This document shows positions 43,008 through 51,894 of a stretch of 64,000 nt of DNA, in pieces; position 1 is the stretch's first letter, and every line of letters starts with the position of its first letter. The position numbers and the translations under genes are program-made. Source of the DNA: an uncultured Oscillospiraceae bacterium (lineage in GTDB: Bacteria; Bacillota; Clostridia; Oscillospirales; Oscillospiraceae); assembly GCA_910588135.1 (NCBI GenBank), contig CAJUOT010000010.1:1-64000 (forward strand), in the 5' to 3' direction. The notes beneath the pieces were generated by a model. It did no database searches. It saw only the letters and a list, made by a program, of their open reading frames with translations, and had not been told where the DNA came from.

Positions 43008-44306
43008 CTATCCCGCAATGCCGGCCTTCTTCTGCTCCGGGTCGGGCACCTCCACCACCCGGATGTCCGCGCCGATACGGGACAGCTTGCCGATGATGTC
43101 CTCATATCCCCGCTCAATGTGCTTCACATTGGAGATCTCGCTGGTGCCCTGGGCCGCCAGCCCGGCGATAATCATGCCCGCCCCGGCCCGCAGGTCGCAG
43201 GCCTCCATGGGCGCGCCGGTGAGCTTCTCCACGCCCTCCACAATGGCGATCTTGCCGTCCACCTGAATCTTGGCCCCCAGGCGGCGGAACTCCTCGGTGT
43301 AGCGGTAGCGGTTGTCCCAGACCCCCTCGGTGATCACGCTGGTGCCCCGGGCCAGGCACAGCACCGCCGCGATCTGGGGGTGCATATCGGTGGGAAAGCC
43401 GGGATAGAACATGGTCTTGACGTTGGTGCGCTGCAGGGGGCCGTGGCGCCGCACGACGACGCTGTCCCCCTCCTCCTCCACCTCGGCGCCCATCTCCACC
43501 AGCTTGGCGGTGATGCACTCGAGATGCTTGGGGATGACGTTGCAGATGCGCACCTCGCCCCCGGCGGCGGTGACAGCGGCCATATAGGTGCCCGCCTCAA
43601 TCTGGTCGGGGATGATGGAATACTCCCCGCCCCGCAGCTTGTCCACGCCCCGGATCTTGATCATGTCGGTACCCGCACCGGTGATGTCCGCCCCCATGGA
43701 GTTGAGGAAGTTGGCCAGATCCACAATATGGGGCTCCCTGGCCGTGTTTTCAATGATGGTTGTGCCCTGGGCCAGCACGGCGGCCAGCATCAGGTTCATG
43801 GTGGCCCCCACGCTGGCCACGTCCAGGTAAATCTGGCTGCCCTTCATGCGCCCGCCGTCGGCCTCGGCGCACATATAGCCCTTCTCCACCGTGACCTCGG
43901 CCCCCAGGGCGGCGAAGCCCTTCAGGTGCTGGTCGATGGGGCGGCTGCCAAAGTCGCACCCGCCGGGCAGGGGCACCTCCGCCCGGCCGAACCGGCCCAG
44001 CATGGCCCCCATCAGGTAATAGCTGGCCCGCAGCTTCCGGCCCGCGTCGTAGGGCACGGTCACACACCGCGCCCCGGTGCAGTCCACCTCCACCGTGGTG
44101 CGGTTGATCATCCGCACGCTGGCGCCCAGATCCCGCAGGATATTCAAAAGCAGGTCCACGTCGCTGATGGCGGGAATATTTTCAATCCGGCAGGGCCCTT
44201 CCACCAGCAGGGCGGCGGGAATGATCCCGACGGCGGCATTTTTGGCGCCGCTGATCTCCACGCTTCCATACAGCGGACGACCGCCATGAATCACATACTT
44301 TTTCAA
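43008..44306 (-). CDS. murA: UDP-N-acetylglucosamine 1-carboxyvinyltransferase
   Basis: MurA adds enolpyruvate from PEP to UDP-GlcNAc, the first committed step of peptidoglycan synthesis. The protein has 432 residues from TTG 44306; that start was preferred because AGAGGTG lies upstream and the product then begins KKYVIHGGRPL like other MurA. K22-N23 and the loop PLPGGCDFGSRPID with Cys117, the residue modified by fosfomycin, are present. A 5' leader of about 125 bases separates it from the promoter. It is divergent from htpG. Confidence 0.95.
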   Translation of the reverse strand: MKKYVIHGGRPLYGSVEISGAKNAAVGIIPAALLVEGPCRIENIPAISDVDLLLNILRDLGASVRMINRTTVEVDCTGARCVTVPYDAGRKLRASYYLMGAMLGRFGRAEVPLPGGCDFGSRPIDQHLKGFAALGAEVTVEKGYMCAEADGGRMKGSQIYLDVASVGATMNLMLAAVLAQGTTIIENTAREPHIVDLANFLNSMGADITGAGTDMIKIRGVDKLRGGEYSIIPDQIEAGTYMAAVTAAGGEVRICNVIPKHLECITAKLVEMGAEVEEEGDSVVVRRHGPLQRTNVKTMFYPGFPTDMHPQIAAVLCLARGTSVITEGVWDNRYRYTEEFRRLGAKIQVDGKIAIVEGVEKLTGAPMEACDLRAGAGMIIAGLAAQGTSEISNVKHIERGYEDIIGKLSRIGADIRVVEVPDPEQKKAGIAG

Positions 44307-44431
44307 ATCAGCACCTCTGATTCCCGGCTGTACCGGTTTAATCGGAAAGGGGGCCGTTTCCCCCTGTTGCATCGGTTTCAATGCGGGCGGCTCAACCGGA
44401 CGCACGGCCAGGAGCCTATTCCCATCTCTGC

Positions 44432-44460
44432 ATTATAGCACTCCATGTACGCAAAGGCAA
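44432..44460 (-). promoter_or_regulatory. murA promoter
   Basis: On the minus strand TTGCCT (44455-44460) and TATAAT (44432-44437) are separated by 17 bases. Confidence 0.75.
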
Positions 44461-44571
44461 CCAAAACTTTCATCTTTCCCTTCCGCCCGCGACGATTCTC
44501 CCAACCGACCATATTTTGCCCTGCCGCGCCCCTGATATTCCGGGAAATTTGTGAATTTTCTGCGATACCCC

Positions 44572-44600
44572 TTGCAAAATCCAAACAGCTGTATTATCAT
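44572..44600 (+). promoter_or_regulatory. htpG promoter
   Basis: TTGCAA (44572-44577) and TATCAT (44595-44600) are separated by 17 bases, and the CIRCE palindrome starts 4 bases further on. Confidence 0.7.
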
Positions 44601-44604
44601 ATCG

Positions 44605-44631
44605 TTAGCACTCATCTTTCAGGAGTGCTAA
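44605..44631 (+). promoter_or_regulatory. CIRCE element (HrcA operator)
   Basis: TTAGCACTC, nine bases, GAGTGCTAA is an exact match to the CIRCE consensus. It covers the likely start of transcription and so should be repressed by HrcA until heat shock. Confidence 0.95.
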
Positions 44632-44675
44632 AACGTTGTTTTCAAAAATTTTATGTTATAGAGGTGCGCAAAATC

Positions 44676-46589
44676 ATGGCAAAGAAGCAGTTCAAAGCGG
44701 AATCCAAACGTCTGATGGATCTGATGATCAACTCCATCTACACCCACAAGGAGATCTTCCTGCGGGAGATCATCTCCAACGCCAGCGACGCCATCGACAA
44801 GCTGGCCTACCTCTCCCTCACCGACGACACGGTGAAGGTAAAGCGGGGGGATATGCGCATCACGGTCACCCCGGACAAGGGGGCGCGCACCCTGACGGTG
44901 TCGGACAACGGCGTGGGCATGACGGAGCAGGAGCTGGAGCAGAACCTGGGCACCATCGCCCGCAGCGGCTCCCTCCAGTTCAAGCGGGACATGAAGGAGG
45001 AGGACGCGTCGGACCTCATCGGCCAGTTCGGCGTGGGCTTCTACTCCGCCTTCATGGTGGCCGACGAGGTCACGGTGGTCACCCGCCGCCACGGGGAGGA
45101 CACCGCCCACTGCTGGAAGTCCTCCGGCGCGGACGGCTACACCATCACCCAGTGCGAGAAGGACGAGCCCGGCACCGACGTGATCATGCACCTGAAGCCC
45201 GACACCGAGGACGAGCACTATGACGAATACCTGGACACCTCCCGCCTCCAGTCCCTCATCAAAAAATACTCCGACTATATCCGCCACCCCATCCGCATGG
45301 AGGTGGAGGACTACCGCCAGAAGGAGAAGCCGGAGGACGCCGGCGACGACTACAAGCCCGAGTGGGAGACGGTCATCGAGGAAAAGACCATCAACTCCAT
45401 GGTCCCCCTGTGGCAGCGCCCCCGTTCCAAGGTGAAGCAGGAGGAGTACGACAGCTTCTACCGGGAGAAGTTCGGCGACTGGCAGCCCCCCCTGGCCACC
45501 GTCACCACCTCCTCCGAGGGCACGGTGACCTTCAAGGCCCTGCTCTTCGTCCCGTCCAACACCCCCTACGATTTCTACACCCGGGAGTATGAGAAGGGCC
45601 TCCAGCTCTACTCCTCCGGGGTGCTCATCATGGACAAGTGCGCCGACCTGCTCCCCGACTGCTTCCGCTTTGTCAGGGGCGTGGTGGACTCCCCCGACTT
45701 CTCCCTGAACATCTCCCGGGAGATGCTCCAGCACGACCGGCAGCTGAAAATCATCGCCGCCGCCCTGGAGAAGAAGATCAAGAACGAGCTGGTCAAGCTC
45801 ATGAAGGACGACCGGGAGAAATACGAGAAATTCTGGGCCGCCTTCGGCCGCCAGCTGAAGTACAGCGTCACCGACGGCTACGGGGTGAAGAAGGACCTGC
45901 TGCAAGACCTGCTGCTGTTCACCACCTCCAGGGAGGGCAGACTGGCCAGCCTCGCGGAGTACGTGGAGCGCATGGGCGAGGGCCAGGAGTTCGTCTACTA
46001 TGTCTGCGCCGATACCAAGGAGCAGGCCGCCCGCCTGCCCCAGGTGGAGCGCATCGCGGACAAGGGCTGGGAGATTCTCTACCTGACGGAAGAGGTGGAC
46101 GAGTTCGTGATGAACGCCCTGTCCGAGGTGTCCGGCAAGAAGCTGAAATCCGTCTCCGACCCAGACGCCCTGCCCGAGACCGACGAGGAAAAGGCGGAGC
46201 AGGAGCGGCAGGCCGAGGAGGCCAGGCCGGTGCTGGACTTCGTGAAGGAGACCCTGGGAGACCGGATCAAGGAGGCCCGGGTGTCCAAGATTCTCAAGAC
46301 CGCCCCGGTGTGCATGACGGCGGACGGCCCCATGTCCCTGGAGATGGAGAAGTATTTCTCCAAGCTGGAGGGCGCTTCCCCCATGGGGACCATGAAGGCG
46401 GAGCGGGTGCTGGAGCTCAACCCCTCCTCCGCCCCCTTCTCCGCCCTGAAAACCGCTTTGGATAATGGCGACAAGGACCGCGCCGCCAAGTACGCGGAGG
46501 TGCTCTACCACCAGGCCCTGCTCATCGCCGGCCTGCCCATCGACGACCCCGCGGCCTATACGGAGTTGGTCTGTTCCCTCCTGCAATAG
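44676..46589 (+). CDS. htpG: Molecular chaperone HtpG (Hsp90)
   Basis: This ATP-dependent dimeric chaperone has 637 residues from ATG 44676, ten bases after GAGGTG. The earlier in-frame ATGs lie in the leader. The GHKL ATPase has LREIISNASDAIDKL and TVSDNGVGMTEQEL; the middle and dimerisation domains follow in normal order, and SLQFKRDMKEEDASDLIGQFGVGFYSAFMVAD covers the lid. Heat-shock control by HrcA is indicated by the exact CIRCE upstream; in Bacillus subtilis htpG is not under HrcA. Confidence 0.97.
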   Translation: MAKKQFKAESKRLMDLMINSIYTHKEIFLREIISNASDAIDKLAYLSLTDDTVKVKRGDMRITVTPDKGARTLTVSDNGVGMTEQELEQNLGTIARSGSLQFKRDMKEEDASDLIGQFGVGFYSAFMVADEVTVVTRRHGEDTAHCWKSSGADGYTITQCEKDEPGTDVIMHLKPDTEDEHYDEYLDTSRLQSLIKKYSDYIRHPIRMEVEDYRQKEKPEDAGDDYKPEWETVIEEKTINSMVPLWQRPRSKVKQEEYDSFYREKFGDWQPPLATVTTSSEGTVTFKALLFVPSNTPYDFYTREYEKGLQLYSSGVLIMDKCADLLPDCFRFVRGVVDSPDFSLNISREMLQHDRQLKIIAAALEKKIKNELVKLMKDDREKYEKFWAAFGRQLKYSVTDGYGVKKDLLQDLLLFTTSREGRLASLAEYVERMGEGQEFVYYVCADTKEQAARLPQVERIADKGWEILYLTEEVDEFVMNALSEVSGKKLKSVSDPDALPETDEEKAEQERQAEEARPVLDFVKETLGDRIKEARVSKILKTAPVCMTADGPMSLEMEKYFSKLEGASPMGTMKAERVLELNPSSAPFSALKTALDNGDKDRAAKYAEVLYHQALLIAGLPIDDPAAYTELVCSLLQ

Positions 46590-46598
46590 GGTTTCCCC

Positions 46599-46631
46599 AT
46601 TCCCCCGCCGTTCCGGCGGGGGAATTTTTTT
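46599..46631. terminator. Terminator after htpG
   Basis: A 12-bp stem (ATTCCCCCGCCG arm) with a TTC loop and seven T follows the stop by nine bases. Confidence 0.9.
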
Positions 46632-46686
46632 CGCCGCCGCCCTTTCAGGGGGCGTCCCATCTGCTGTCTCACAGACAGGAGCTTGC

Positions 46687-47175
46687 TTACCATAGGCTTT
46701 TGGCAAGGAGCCAAAAGCAGGCGCTCGCCTTGGGCTTCCCCTCGCTATCCACATCGCAGGGGTCTTCAAAGCAGTCCTTTATCTTGTTTGTAAAACCGAA
46801 TTTCGTGTACATTTCAAGATTGCGCTCTTCTGTTTCATTTACGCCAATTGTCGCAATTTGAATTCCTCTGCTTTTGATGTGTTCCAGGACCTCTTTCATC
46901 AAAAGCCTTCCGCAGCCTTTTCCGCGATATTCGCTTTTCACCCGAAACGCGCATAAATACGCTCTGTTTTTTCCATCCGCAAAATCGTTATCCTCCAATT
47001 GCCAGAAGATATATAATTCACCAATTATTTGGCCCTTATCGTTCAGCGTCCAAAGCTCGGCGTTTCCGGACGCTATGTTTTGGGCAAAAAACAATGCGGT
47101 CGGCGGCGCTGAATCCATAGTTTCATATCCCCACAAACTCAGCATTTCTCGATCCGTCGCTTTTCTGATCTCCAT
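46687..47175 (-). CDS. GNAT family N-acetyltransferase
   Basis: The protein has 162 residues. The acetyl-CoA loop is VKSEYRGKGCGRLLMKEVLEH (about 87-107) and the later ATIGVNETEERNLEMYTKFGF is typical of the fold. Base composition is clearly less GC-rich than the genes on both sides and codons are mixed, which suggests recent transfer. The acceptor (protein, antibiotic or small molecule) is unknown. Confidence 0.88.
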   Translation of the reverse strand: MEIRKATDREMLSLWGYETMDSAPPTALFFAQNIASGNAELWTLNDKGQIIGELYIFWQLEDNDFADGKNRAYLCAFRVKSEYRGKGCGRLLMKEVLEHIKSRGIQIATIGVNETEERNLEMYTKFGFTNKIKDCFEDPCDVDSEGKPKASACFWLLAKSLW

Positions 47176-47344
47176 TTTATCTACCCCGCAGGTTCCGATT
47201 TGTCAGTGCAATTATAGCCTGTTTTTCACACACGCGCAATTCCGAACCGGAAATTTTTCAAAAGCTTGCAACCTGCCGCCCAAAGGGATACTCTATATAG
47301 ACAGAAACCGGTTTTCAGCCCCATCCCAGAAGGGAGTGACCGCC

Positions 47345-47893
47345 ATGACAGACCAGGAACTGTTGGAGCTGTTTCTCACCCGCTCAGAGGCCGCCGTCCC
47401 CGCGCTGCAGACGCAGTACGGCCCCTACTGCCGGACCATCGCCGCCCAGTTCCTGGCCGACAGCCGGGACGTGGACGAGTGCCTGAACGACGTGTGGCTG
47501 TCGGTGTGGCGGGCCATCCCGCCCGCCATTCCGGAGCATTTCAAGGGCTGGCTGGCCGCCGTCGTCCGCAACCGGGCCATCGCCATGGGCCGGGAGAACA
47601 GCCGCCGCCCGCCCACCGTGGACGAGGCCGCCCTGGAGCTGGCCCCCTGCCTGCCCCCGGGAAACGGCCCGGAGGGCGCGGCGCAGTACCGCGCCCTGGC
47701 GGACGCCGTGGAGCGCTTCCTGCGCGCCCAGCCAAAGGACGCGCGCATCGCCTTTGTCCGCCGCTACTGGTACGCCGACCCGGTGGAGGAGACCGCCCGC
47801 CGCCTGGGCTGGAGTGTGAGCAAGACCAAAAGCGCACTGTTCCGCACCCGGAACAGGCTGCGCGCACAACTGCAAAAGGAGGGTTTTCTGTGA
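47345..47893 (+). CDS. ECF-type sigma factor (module 1)
   Basis: The protein has 182 residues from ATG 47345 (AAGGGAG upstream). Region 2 includes YCRTIAAQFLADSRDVDECLNDVWLSVWRAIP and region 4 has RRYWYADPVEETARRLGWSVSKTKSALFRTRNRLRAQL. It is coupled through GTGA to a membrane protein gene that likely acts as its anti-sigma factor or output. Similar to the ECF factor at 54188-54751 in region 4 and in length. Confidence 0.88.
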   Translation: MTDQELLELFLTRSEAAVPALQTQYGPYCRTIAAQFLADSRDVDECLNDVWLSVWRAIPPAIPEHFKGWLAAVVRNRAIAMGRENSRRPPTVDEAALELAPCLPPGNGPEGAAQYRALADAVERFLRAQPKDARIAFVRRYWYADPVEETARRLGWSVSKTKSALFRTRNRLRAQLQKEGFL

Positions 47894-48708
47894 AAAAAGA
47901 GCAGGTTTTTGAGCTGATGGACGCCATCCCCCCCGACCTCATCGAAGAAGCCGGCCTCCAGGCCCCGGCCAGACGCCGTTTCCCCAAGGCCGTCCGGGCG
48001 GGCCTCATCGCCGCCTGCCTGTGCCTCGCCCTGCTGGGCACCGCGGCGGCGGCCAACCCGGAGGCGGTGGCGGCGCTCATCGGCCGCCTCACCGTCAGTA
48101 TTCATCCTTCCCCGGAGAACCCCGGCTATTCCGTCACCGGCGGCCCCATGGCCAAGTACCCCCTCAGCGCCTTCAGCCCCGCCCTCAACGCCGCCAGCGA
48201 AGGCCGGGACGGCCCCGTCGTCAGCCTGACCTTCGACACCTGGGACGAGGTGCGGGCGTTCCTGGGCAGGGACATCCCCTGCGTCTGGCCCGAGGAATGG
48301 GATACCGGCTGGTTCCAGGTGCTTCTGTTCCACACAGGATCGGAAGTGCTGTGGGGTGTGGACGTCTACAGCGTGGACATCAGCCGTCAGGCAGAGGTCT
48401 ATGCAGAGATTCGCACGGAGCTCTGGACAGGCGAAAACGCCTCGACCGGCCTGGGCGCCCTCGACGACAGCAGCATCACGCAGCTGCCCAGCTACTCCAT
48501 GCCCAATGGGTCCGTGGCGGAGCTGGTCCAGGTCACCGACCCTGAGACGGTCTACCTGGACGGCACCCCCACCGGCGTTCGCCCCCAGGCCTGCCACGGC
48601 TACTTCATGCGGGAGGGCATCCTGTACGACGTCACCGCCCACAGTCCCGTCCCTCCCCAGGAGAGCCCGGAGGCCCAGCTGAAAACCGTGCTGGACGCCT
48701 TCCCCTGA
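47890..48708 (+). CDS. Membrane protein coupled to sigma module 1, probable anti-sigma factor
   Basis: The protein has 272 residues from GTG 47890, inside the sigma stop codon. A short cytoplasmic segment (1-38, KKEQVFELMDAIPPDLIEEAG) is followed by one transmembrane helix (about 39-58) and an extracytoplasmic domain of about 210 residues with no recognised family. The arrangement (cytoplasmic binding segment, single helix, sensor) is that of ECF anti-sigma factors. The short N-terminal segment resembles the KNNQLLDLIGEAGEEYV opening of the partner in module 2. Confidence 0.72.
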   Translation: MKKEQVFELMDAIPPDLIEEAGLQAPARRRFPKAVRAGLIAACLCLALLGTAAAANPEAVAALIGRLTVSIHPSPENPGYSVTGGPMAKYPLSAFSPALNAASEGRDGPVVSLTFDTWDEVRAFLGRDIPCVWPEEWDTGWFQVLLFHTGSEVLWGVDVYSVDISRQAEVYAEIRTELWTGENASTGLGALDDSSITQLPSYSMPNGSVAELVQVTDPETVYLDGTPTGVRPQACHGYFMREGILYDVTAHSPVPPQESPEAQLKTVLDAFP

Positions 48709-48730
48709 CAATCGGCCCATAACGCCCAAC

Positions 48731-48761
48731 CGCCCCGGACGCTTTGTCCGGGGCGCTTTTT
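48731..48761 (+). terminator. Terminator of sigma module 1
   Basis: CGCCCCGGAC pairs with GTCCGGGGCG around GCTTT, followed by a T run. Confidence 0.9.
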
Positions 48762-48831
48762 ATCCCAAAATCCTGTTCAGAAAGCCCAAAAGCCGCCTGT
48801 CCCCCCCAAATTATTCGGCAACAAAACGGGC

Positions 48832-48860
48832 TTGTATTTTCCTTGAAAATAGAATACAAT
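48832..48860 (+). promoter_or_regulatory. Promoter of the gls24-yloV operon
   Basis: TTGTAT and TACAAT are separated by 17 bases, 59 bases before the start codon. Confidence 0.7.
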
Positions 48861-48919
48861 AAGGAGATGGATGAAACCAAAGGCAACCCTCTTGCTTGCG
48901 CAAAGAAAGGAAGGTTCCC

Positions 48920-49270
48920 ATGAAAATACAAACTGAAAAGGGGCTCGTCCGCCTCACCAGCGACGTGTACTCCAACCTCACCGGCGCGGTGGCCACCAGC
49001 TGCTACGGCGTGAAGGGGATGGCGTTCCGCTCCAAGACCGACGGCCTGGTGCACCTGCTGCGCCGGGAGTCCATGTCCAAGGGCGTGAAAATCGTCTACA
49101 ACGACGACCAGTCCATCTCCATCGACCTGCACATCATCGTGGACAACGGGGTGAACCTGGTGGCCGTGGGCAACTCCATCCAGAGCGAAGTGAAGTACAA
49201 TGTCCACCGCCTCACCGGCGTGGAGGTGCGCAGCGTCAACGTCTGCGTGGACTCCATGGTAATCGGCTGA
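48920..49270 (+). CDS. Asp23/Gls24 family envelope stress response protein
   Basis: The protein has 116 residues; a small alpha-beta protein of the YqhY/Asp23 group (DVYSNLTGAVATSCYGVKGMAF, LHIIVDNGVNLVAVGNSIQ). Members coat the membrane and affect cell-envelope and lipid homeostasis. AAAGGAAGG lies before the ATG. It precedes the DAK2-domain gene by 37 bases, as yqhY-like/yloU genes often do (yloU-yloV in Bacillus). Confidence 0.9.
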   Translation: MKIQTEKGLVRLTSDVYSNLTGAVATSCYGVKGMAFRSKTDGLVHLLRRESMSKGVKIVYNDDQSISIDLHIIVDNGVNLVAVGNSIQSEVKYNVHRLTGVEVRSVNVCVDSMVIG

Positions 49271-49307
49271 CGCCGTCCGGACCAGACAGAAAGGATGATC
49301 CGAAAAT

Positions 49308-50999
49308 ATGGTAGACATCATTGACGGCGCGCTGTTCCAGCGCATGGTGATCCACGGCTCCGCCTCCATCAACGCCCAGAAGCAGGCCATCAACGACCTG
49401 AACGTGTTCCCCGTCCCCGACGGGGACACCGGCACCAATATGTCCCTCACCATCGGCACCGCCGCCGCTGAGGCGAAGAAGAAGCCCGCCCAGTCCATCG
49501 GAAAGGCCGCGTCCACCAACGCCTCCGCCCTGCTGCGGGGGGCCCGGGGCAACTCCGGCGTCATCCTGTCCCTGCTGTTCCGCGGCGTGTCCAAGGGGCT
49601 GAAGGAGAAGGACGAGGCGGACGGCGTCACCTTCGCCGCCGCTCTGAACGAGGGCGTGTCCGCCGCCTACAAGGCGGTGATGAAGCCCGCTGAGGGCACC
49701 ATCCTGACCGTGTCCCGTCTGGCCGCCGCCCGCGCCGCCGAGGCCGCGGCGGAACGCAACAGCGTGGAGACCGCGCTGGAGGCCGCCATCGCGGAGGGCT
49801 ATACCGCCCTGGCCGACACGGTGAACCAGAACCCGGTGCTGAAAAAGGCCGGGGTGGTGGACGCCGGCGGCAAGGGCTTCCTCATCATCCTCCAGGGGAT
49901 GCTGGACGAGCTGCGCGGCCTGCCCCTCCCCGAGGAGACGGATGACTCCCTGCCCGTGAAGGAGGCGGCGGACTTCTCCTCCCTCACCGACGAGGAGATC
50001 ACCTTCACCTTCGACACCGTATTCATCGTGCGCAAGACGCCGGGCCAGTCCATCGACCCCTTCCGCCGCTACCTCAACGGCATTGGCGACAGCCTGGTGA
50101 TCGGCGAGGACGACGAGGCCTTCAAGGTCCACGTCCACACCGACATCCCCGGCGCGGCCCTCTCCGAGGCCCAGAAATACGGCACCCTGGAGCTGGCCAA
50201 GATTGAGAATATGCGCACCCAGTACGAGGATATGGCGGCGGGCAAGACCCCCCAGAGCACCGACGACCTGGAACGGGTGGAGGCGGAGCTGGAGGCCCAG
50301 GAGGAGGGCCCCGGGAACTGGACGGTGGCCGCCCCGGAGAAAAAATACGGCGTGGTGGCCGTATGCGCGGGCGAGGGCATGGCCTCCGTGTTCCGCGATC
50401 TGGGGGTGGACGGCGTCATCTCCGGCGGCCAGACCATGAACCCCTCCACCGAGGACATCCTGCGGGCCATCGACCGCACCCCCGCCGAGGTGGTGTTTGT
50501 CCTGCCCAACAACAAGAACATCATCATGGCCGCCCAGCAGTGCGTGGGCTTCGTCCCCGACAAGCAGGTGGTGGTGATCCCCACCCGCACCGTGCCCCAG
50601 GGCATCTCCGCCATGCTGGTGCTGGACCCGGAGGCGGACACCGAGACCAACGCCGCCGCCATGGAGGAGGCCCGAAAGAACGTGCGCACCTCCGAGATCA
50701 CCTATGCCGCCCGGGACTCGGACTTCGACGGCTTTGATATCCACGAGGGAGACTATATGGCCCTGGCCGAGGGGCAGCTCTTTGGCACCGACCGGGCCAT
50801 CGGCACCCTGCTGGAACGGCTGGCCCTGGCGGACAGCCAGCAGCAGGCCGAATTCATTAGCATCTTCTACGGCGAGGATGTGACGGCTGAACAGGCCACC
50901 GAGACCCTGGCCCTCTTCCAGCGGCTGTGCCCCAGCGCGGAGATCACCCTGCTGGACGGCGGGCAGCCCGTGTACTACTATATGATTTCAGCGGAATAA
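49308..50999 (+). CDS. DAK2 domain-containing protein YloV (fatty acid kinase A-like)
   Basis: The protein has 563 residues. The N-terminal DhaL domain carries NVFPVPDGDTGTNMSLT (about 31-47) and LLRGARGNSGVILSLLFRG, the nucleotide- and metal-binding segments. A C-terminal DAK-phosphatase-like part follows (from about 335; GVISGGQTMNPSTEDIL, LPNNKNIIMAAQQ). FakA proteins phosphorylate fatty acids bound to FakB for incorporation into phospholipid. The Gls24-DAK2 pair is a conserved Firmicutes arrangement. Confidence 0.92.
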   Translation: MVDIIDGALFQRMVIHGSASINAQKQAINDLNVFPVPDGDTGTNMSLTIGTAAAEAKKKPAQSIGKAASTNASALLRGARGNSGVILSLLFRGVSKGLKEKDEADGVTFAAALNEGVSAAYKAVMKPAEGTILTVSRLAAARAAEAAAERNSVETALEAAIAEGYTALADTVNQNPVLKKAGVVDAGGKGFLIILQGMLDELRGLPLPEETDDSLPVKEAADFSSLTDEEITFTFDTVFIVRKTPGQSIDPFRRYLNGIGDSLVIGEDDEAFKVHVHTDIPGAALSEAQKYGTLELAKIENMRTQYEDMAAGKTPQSTDDLERVEAELEAQEEGPGNWTVAAPEKKYGVVAVCAGEGMASVFRDLGVDGVISGGQTMNPSTEDILRAIDRTPAEVVFVLPNNKNIIMAAQQCVGFVPDKQVVVIPTRTVPQGISAMLVLDPEADTETNAAAMEEARKNVRTSEITYAARDSDFDGFDIHEGDYMALAEGQLFGTDRAIGTLLERLALADSQQQAEFISIFYGEDVTAEQATETLALFQRLCPSAEITLLDGGQPVYYYMISAE

Positions 51000-51013
51000 C
51001 GCGAGACACCCGA

Positions 51014-51044
51014 AGCGTCCGGCCGGATGGCCGGGCGCTTTTTT
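51014..51044 (+). terminator. Terminator after the DAK2 gene
   Basis: A GC-rich stem with AGCGTCCGGCC arm and six T ends the operon. Confidence 0.88.
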
Positions 51045-51126
51045 GCGCTCGAAGCCCCCGGAAAATAGAACGTCCGTTTCACGTGAAACGGATTAAAACT
51101 TTTGTGCGGGAAAATGTAAAACACGC

Positions 51127-51155
51127 TTGACACGAAATGTAAAGCGTGCTATACT
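51127..51155 (+). promoter_or_regulatory. Promoter of the HTH-membrane protein operon
   Basis: A consensus TTGACA and TATACT are separated by 17 bases. The flanking sequence has three repeats of GTAAA(A/G)C. Confidence 0.85.
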
Positions 51156-51161
51156 CAAATC

Positions 51162-51177
51162 GTAAAGCGAACTTTAC
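51162..51177 (+). promoter_or_regulatory. Palindromic operator candidate
   Basis: GTAAAGCGAACTTTAC is a perfect 6-4-6 inverted repeat at +1 to +16 of the likely transcript. Related half-sites GTAAAACACG and GTAAAGCGTG lie near the -35 and in the spacer. Probably bound by the HTH protein encoded downstream. Confidence 0.65.
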
Positions 51178-51240
51178 ATCACTTCCGTTAAGGGGGAATC
51201 CATTATGGCGCAGGCCACCTGTGCCGTCAGGAGGGATGAC

Positions 51241-51444
51241 ATGGAAAACCGCATCGCCGAGCTGCGCAAGGCCCGGCGCATTTCCCAGGCGGAGCTGGCC
51301 GAGGCGGTGGCCGTCACCCGGCAGACCATCATTTCGCTGGAGAGCGGGCGGTACAACGCCTCCCTCCTGCTGGCCCACAAAATCGCGAAATACTTTGACA
51401 CCACCATCGAGGACATATTCTTATTTGAGGAGGAATCGCCATGA
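51241..51444 (+). CDS. Small HTH regulator, YozG/Cro type
   Basis: The protein has 67 residues from ATG 51241, which sits five bases from AGGAGGG; a longer frame from 51205 is possible. The whole protein is an HTH (IAELRKARRISQAELAEAVAVTRQTIISLE) ending TTIEDIFLFEEESP, as in the short regulators that control their own operon of membrane proteins. It overlaps the next gene through ATGA. Confidence 0.9.
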   Translation: MENRIAELRKARRISQAELAEAVAVTRQTIISLESGRYNASLLLAHKIAKYFDTTIEDIFLFEEESP

Positions 51445-51869
51445 GGTCATCCAAACAAAAACCGGCCAGGTGGATGTGGGCCCTGGCCGCCGGGGTGATG
51501 GCCGCCGGCCTCCTGCTGGCCCTGCCCTTCGCCCCCGCCCTCCTGCGGGAGCGGCTGTCCGGCGGGCTCGTGGGCGGCGGCGCCATCGTCCTGGCCGTCC
51601 TCTTCTTCCAGCGGCAGCGCTACCGGGAGCTGCCCCCCGAGGAGCGGCGGGAGCTGGACGCGGAGGACGGGGACGAGCGGGTGCAGATGATCCGCCAGCG
51701 GGCCGCGTGGCGCTGCTCCCAGGCGGAGGACGTGGCGCTCCTGGCGGCCGCCCTGCTGTACGCCGTCTTTTACGACCCCATCCTGGCCCACAACATCCCG
51801 TTCTGGCTGTACATGGCCCGGCGGCTGGCCGCCGAGGCCCTGTGCTGGTACTTCCAGCGCAAATACTGA
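51441..51869 (+). CDS. Membrane protein of HTH operon, gene 2
   Basis: The protein has 142 residues with two N-terminal helices (about 12-32 and 41-57), a charged segment (RELPPEERRELDAEDGDERVQMIRQ) and a hydrophobic C-terminal region (about 95-130). The DERVQMIRQRA motif matches the DER...I signature of small Firmicutes membrane proteins (DUF2178/DUF3796-like), also present in the last gene of the unit. Function is unknown. Confidence 0.75.
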   Translation: MRSSKQKPARWMWALAAGVMAAGLLLALPFAPALLRERLSGGLVGGGAIVLAVLFFQRQRYRELPPEERRELDAEDGDERVQMIRQRAAWRCSQAEDVALLAAALLYAVFYDPILAHNIPFWLYMARRLAAEALCWYFQRKY

Positions 51870-51894
51870 CCCGTATATGTAAGGAGGAGAAATT

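Noticed and set aside
44628..46769. 713-codon frame on the minus strand
   Set aside because: Antisense to htpG, whose Hsp90 motifs are unambiguous.
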